A stretch of DNA of 30,911 bases, taken from a virus. Shown one piece after another: positions 30,470 to 30,911 of the stretch (position 1 is its first letter; each line of letters begins with the position of its first letter). The stretch lies in the IMG/VR virus record IMGVR_UViG_3300031977_000172, positions 1 through 30,911 of that record, one strand, 5' to 3'. Below the pieces are notes generated by a model. That model searched no databases and had not been told where the DNA came from. It was given only the letters and a program-made list of their open reading frames with translations. The position numbers were made by a program, and so were the translations under genes.

Positions 30470-30628
30470 ATGATACCATTTTTAATGTTTATAGTAAATG
30501 GCATGGCACTAATAACTATAGTGCTAATGGGATTTATGTTTGAAACTTGGCAAGCCATTCCAAATATGGTAATCATATTTGTGATTGTGATGGCAATTAA
30601 TTACATAGTAATGTATCTGGATGGATGA
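30470..30628 (+). CDS. Plus-strand gene 3, 52-residue membrane protein
   Basis: The reading is MIPFLMFIVNGMALITIVLM, GFMFETWQAIPNM, then VIIFVIVMAINYIVMYLDG. Two hydrophobic helices (about 3-24 and 33-50) flank a short polar loop with FETWQAIP. A strong GGAGG ribosome binding site stands 6 nt before the ATG, and the stop overlaps the next gene's start as ATGA. A two-helix membrane peptide in an early operon could act on the host membrane or exclude other phages, but nothing here decides that. Hairpins lie at 30506, 30561 (8-bp stem) and 30602. Confidence 0.7.
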   Translation: MIPFLMFIVNGMALITIVLMGFMFETWQAIPNMVIIFVIVMAINYIVMYLDG

Positions 30629-30813
30629 AAATGAAATTTACTGAAGTAAATACAAGGCGTTATAACGTATCGTCAGCTAGGCTGACTGACAAACCGTCCA
30701 ATGTTGGACAGAATGACAGACGTTATGAATTACAACGTAAGTTGTTCGAGAAAAAAATGCAACGTAATGCTCAGTCAGGTATCAAAGATACTGGGTGGTA
30801 CGTTGTTAAATAA
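30625..30813 (+). CDS. Plus-strand gene 4, small basic protein
   Basis: A 62-residue basic protein: MKMKFTEVNTRRYNVSSARL, TDKPSNVGQNDRRYELQRKL, FEKKMQRNAQSGIKDTGWYV, VK. The middle is a charged helix that could bind nucleic acid. It starts at the ATGA overlap with gene 3; an ATG two codons later is possible. The S-N-V-G residues are imposed by copy 3 of the GTCCAATGTTGGAC palindrome, as in gene 1. Several hairpins fill the gene (30636, 30672, 30779), and one at 30803-30817 spans the stop. No family is recognised. Confidence 0.7.
   Translation: MKMKFTEVNTRRYNVSSARLTDKPSNVGQNDRRYELQRKLFEKKMQRNAQSGIKDTGWYVVK
30696..30709. repeat. Palindrome GTCCAATGTTGGAC, copy 3
   Basis: Inside plus-strand gene 4, preceded by AAACC. 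The same AAACCGTCCAA string ends the window (30901-30911), so a fourth copy probably starts there and is cut by the edge. Confidence 0.8.
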
Positions 30814-30832
30814 ACAAATTAGTAGTCTCATA

Positions 30833-30873
30833 GTTATATAACACTTGAAATATATATGAAAGTGTTATATAAC
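30833..30873. promoter_or_regulatory. 14-bp perfect inverted repeat after gene 4
   Basis: GTTATATAACACTT (30833-30846) and its exact complement (30860-30873) flank a 13-nt AT-rich loop. There is no T run after it, and both arms carry ACACTT/AAGTGT, a half-site also found in the repeats at 28704-28790. An operator or an mRNA 3'-end structure are both possible. Confidence 0.6.
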
Positions 30874-30911
30874 ATATGTAGACACTAACAAACCAAACTG
30901 AAACCGTCCAA

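Larger units (their letters stand above)
29628..30817 (+). repeat. Dense short hairpins through four coding sequences
   Basis: Perfect stems with tiny loops (stem/loop) start at 29628 (6/3), 29661 (5/3), 29699 (5/3), 29717 (6/3), 29748 (6/4), 29776 (6/4), 29814 (6/3), 29836 (7/5), 29867 (6/3), 29893 (7/5), 29934 (6/3), 29959 (6/4), 29985 (5/2), 30015 (5/2), 30031 (6/2), 30057 (5/2), 30097 (7/4), 30155 (6/3), 30186 (7/5), 30210 (6/3), 30290 (7/5), 30332 (7/4), 30379 (6/4), 30438 (7/4), 30506 (6/7), 30561 (8/5), 30602 (5/4), 30636 (6/4), 30672 (6/3), 30696 (6/2), 30779 (5/3) and 30803 (5/5). Arms differ from one to the next, so this is not one repeated element. Confidence 0.8.

Noticed and set aside
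29096-30817. Virion RNA polymerase promoters of the N4 type
   Set aside because: Stem and loop sizes resemble N4 promoter hairpins, but there are far too many, they have no common sequence, and no virion polymerase gene is seen in this window.
29096-30873. A CRISPR array
   Set aside because: Hairpins have different arms and irregular spacing, and most lie in genes; there is no constant repeat with spacers and no cas gene.

Overview
This window looks like part of the genome of a lytic tailed phage of marine type. It is AT-rich. The terminase, P22-like portal, scaffold, capsid and fibre proteins resemble those I know from uncultured marine podovirus-like genomes, and several small basic or membrane proteins are of kinds common in cyanophages and pelagiphages. 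A phage-encoded DUF1127 protein suggests an alphaproteobacterial host. No tape-measure gene is visible, and the adaptor and neck proteins are of the short-tail kind. Host and morphology are therefore inferences. I see no integrase, tRNA, CRISPR array or insertion sequence.

Layout: almost everything from 28,655 down to 1 is one long series of minus-strand genes, tightly packed with 1-14 nt overlaps. Three candidate minus-strand promoters split it. (1) 28,655 to 24,639 holds small accessory genes: very basic proteins, a secreted beta-barrel-like protein, Cys-rich microproteins and a Gly/Met/Lys-repeat microprotein. (2) 24,538 to 14,403 starts with a DUF1127 microgene. It runs through conserved small marine-phage genes and a lysis cassette (EF-hand membrane protein, Arg-rich protein, M15 endolysin, spanin-like lipoprotein), then terminase small subunit, an HTH protein, terminase large subunit, portal, a large structural protein and scaffold. 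(3) 14,150 to the left edge holds the major capsid protein, two small capsid-associated proteins, three fibre or repeat proteins, fibre adaptor, head-tail adaptor, neck protein, a tail-fibre assembly chaperone, a holin-like protein and a large virion protein cut by the window edge.

The right end (28,662-30,911) is different. A 930-bp non-coding region separates the minus-strand block from four small plus-strand genes (29,594-30,813), probably early genes of unknown function. From 29,096 to the right edge the DNA is packed with short perfect hairpins, about 45 in 1.8 kb. Stems are 5-8 bp and loops mostly 2-5 nt, and they occur in the leader and inside all four coding sequences. They have mostly unrelated arm sequences, with stop codons and a ribosome binding site lying in some loops. 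By a rough hand estimate, 6-bp stems with such loops are about ten times more frequent than chance. A palindrome, GTCCAAyGTTGGAC, occurs three times there and a fourth copy begins at the last six bases. I do not recognise this as a described system; it is the main finding.
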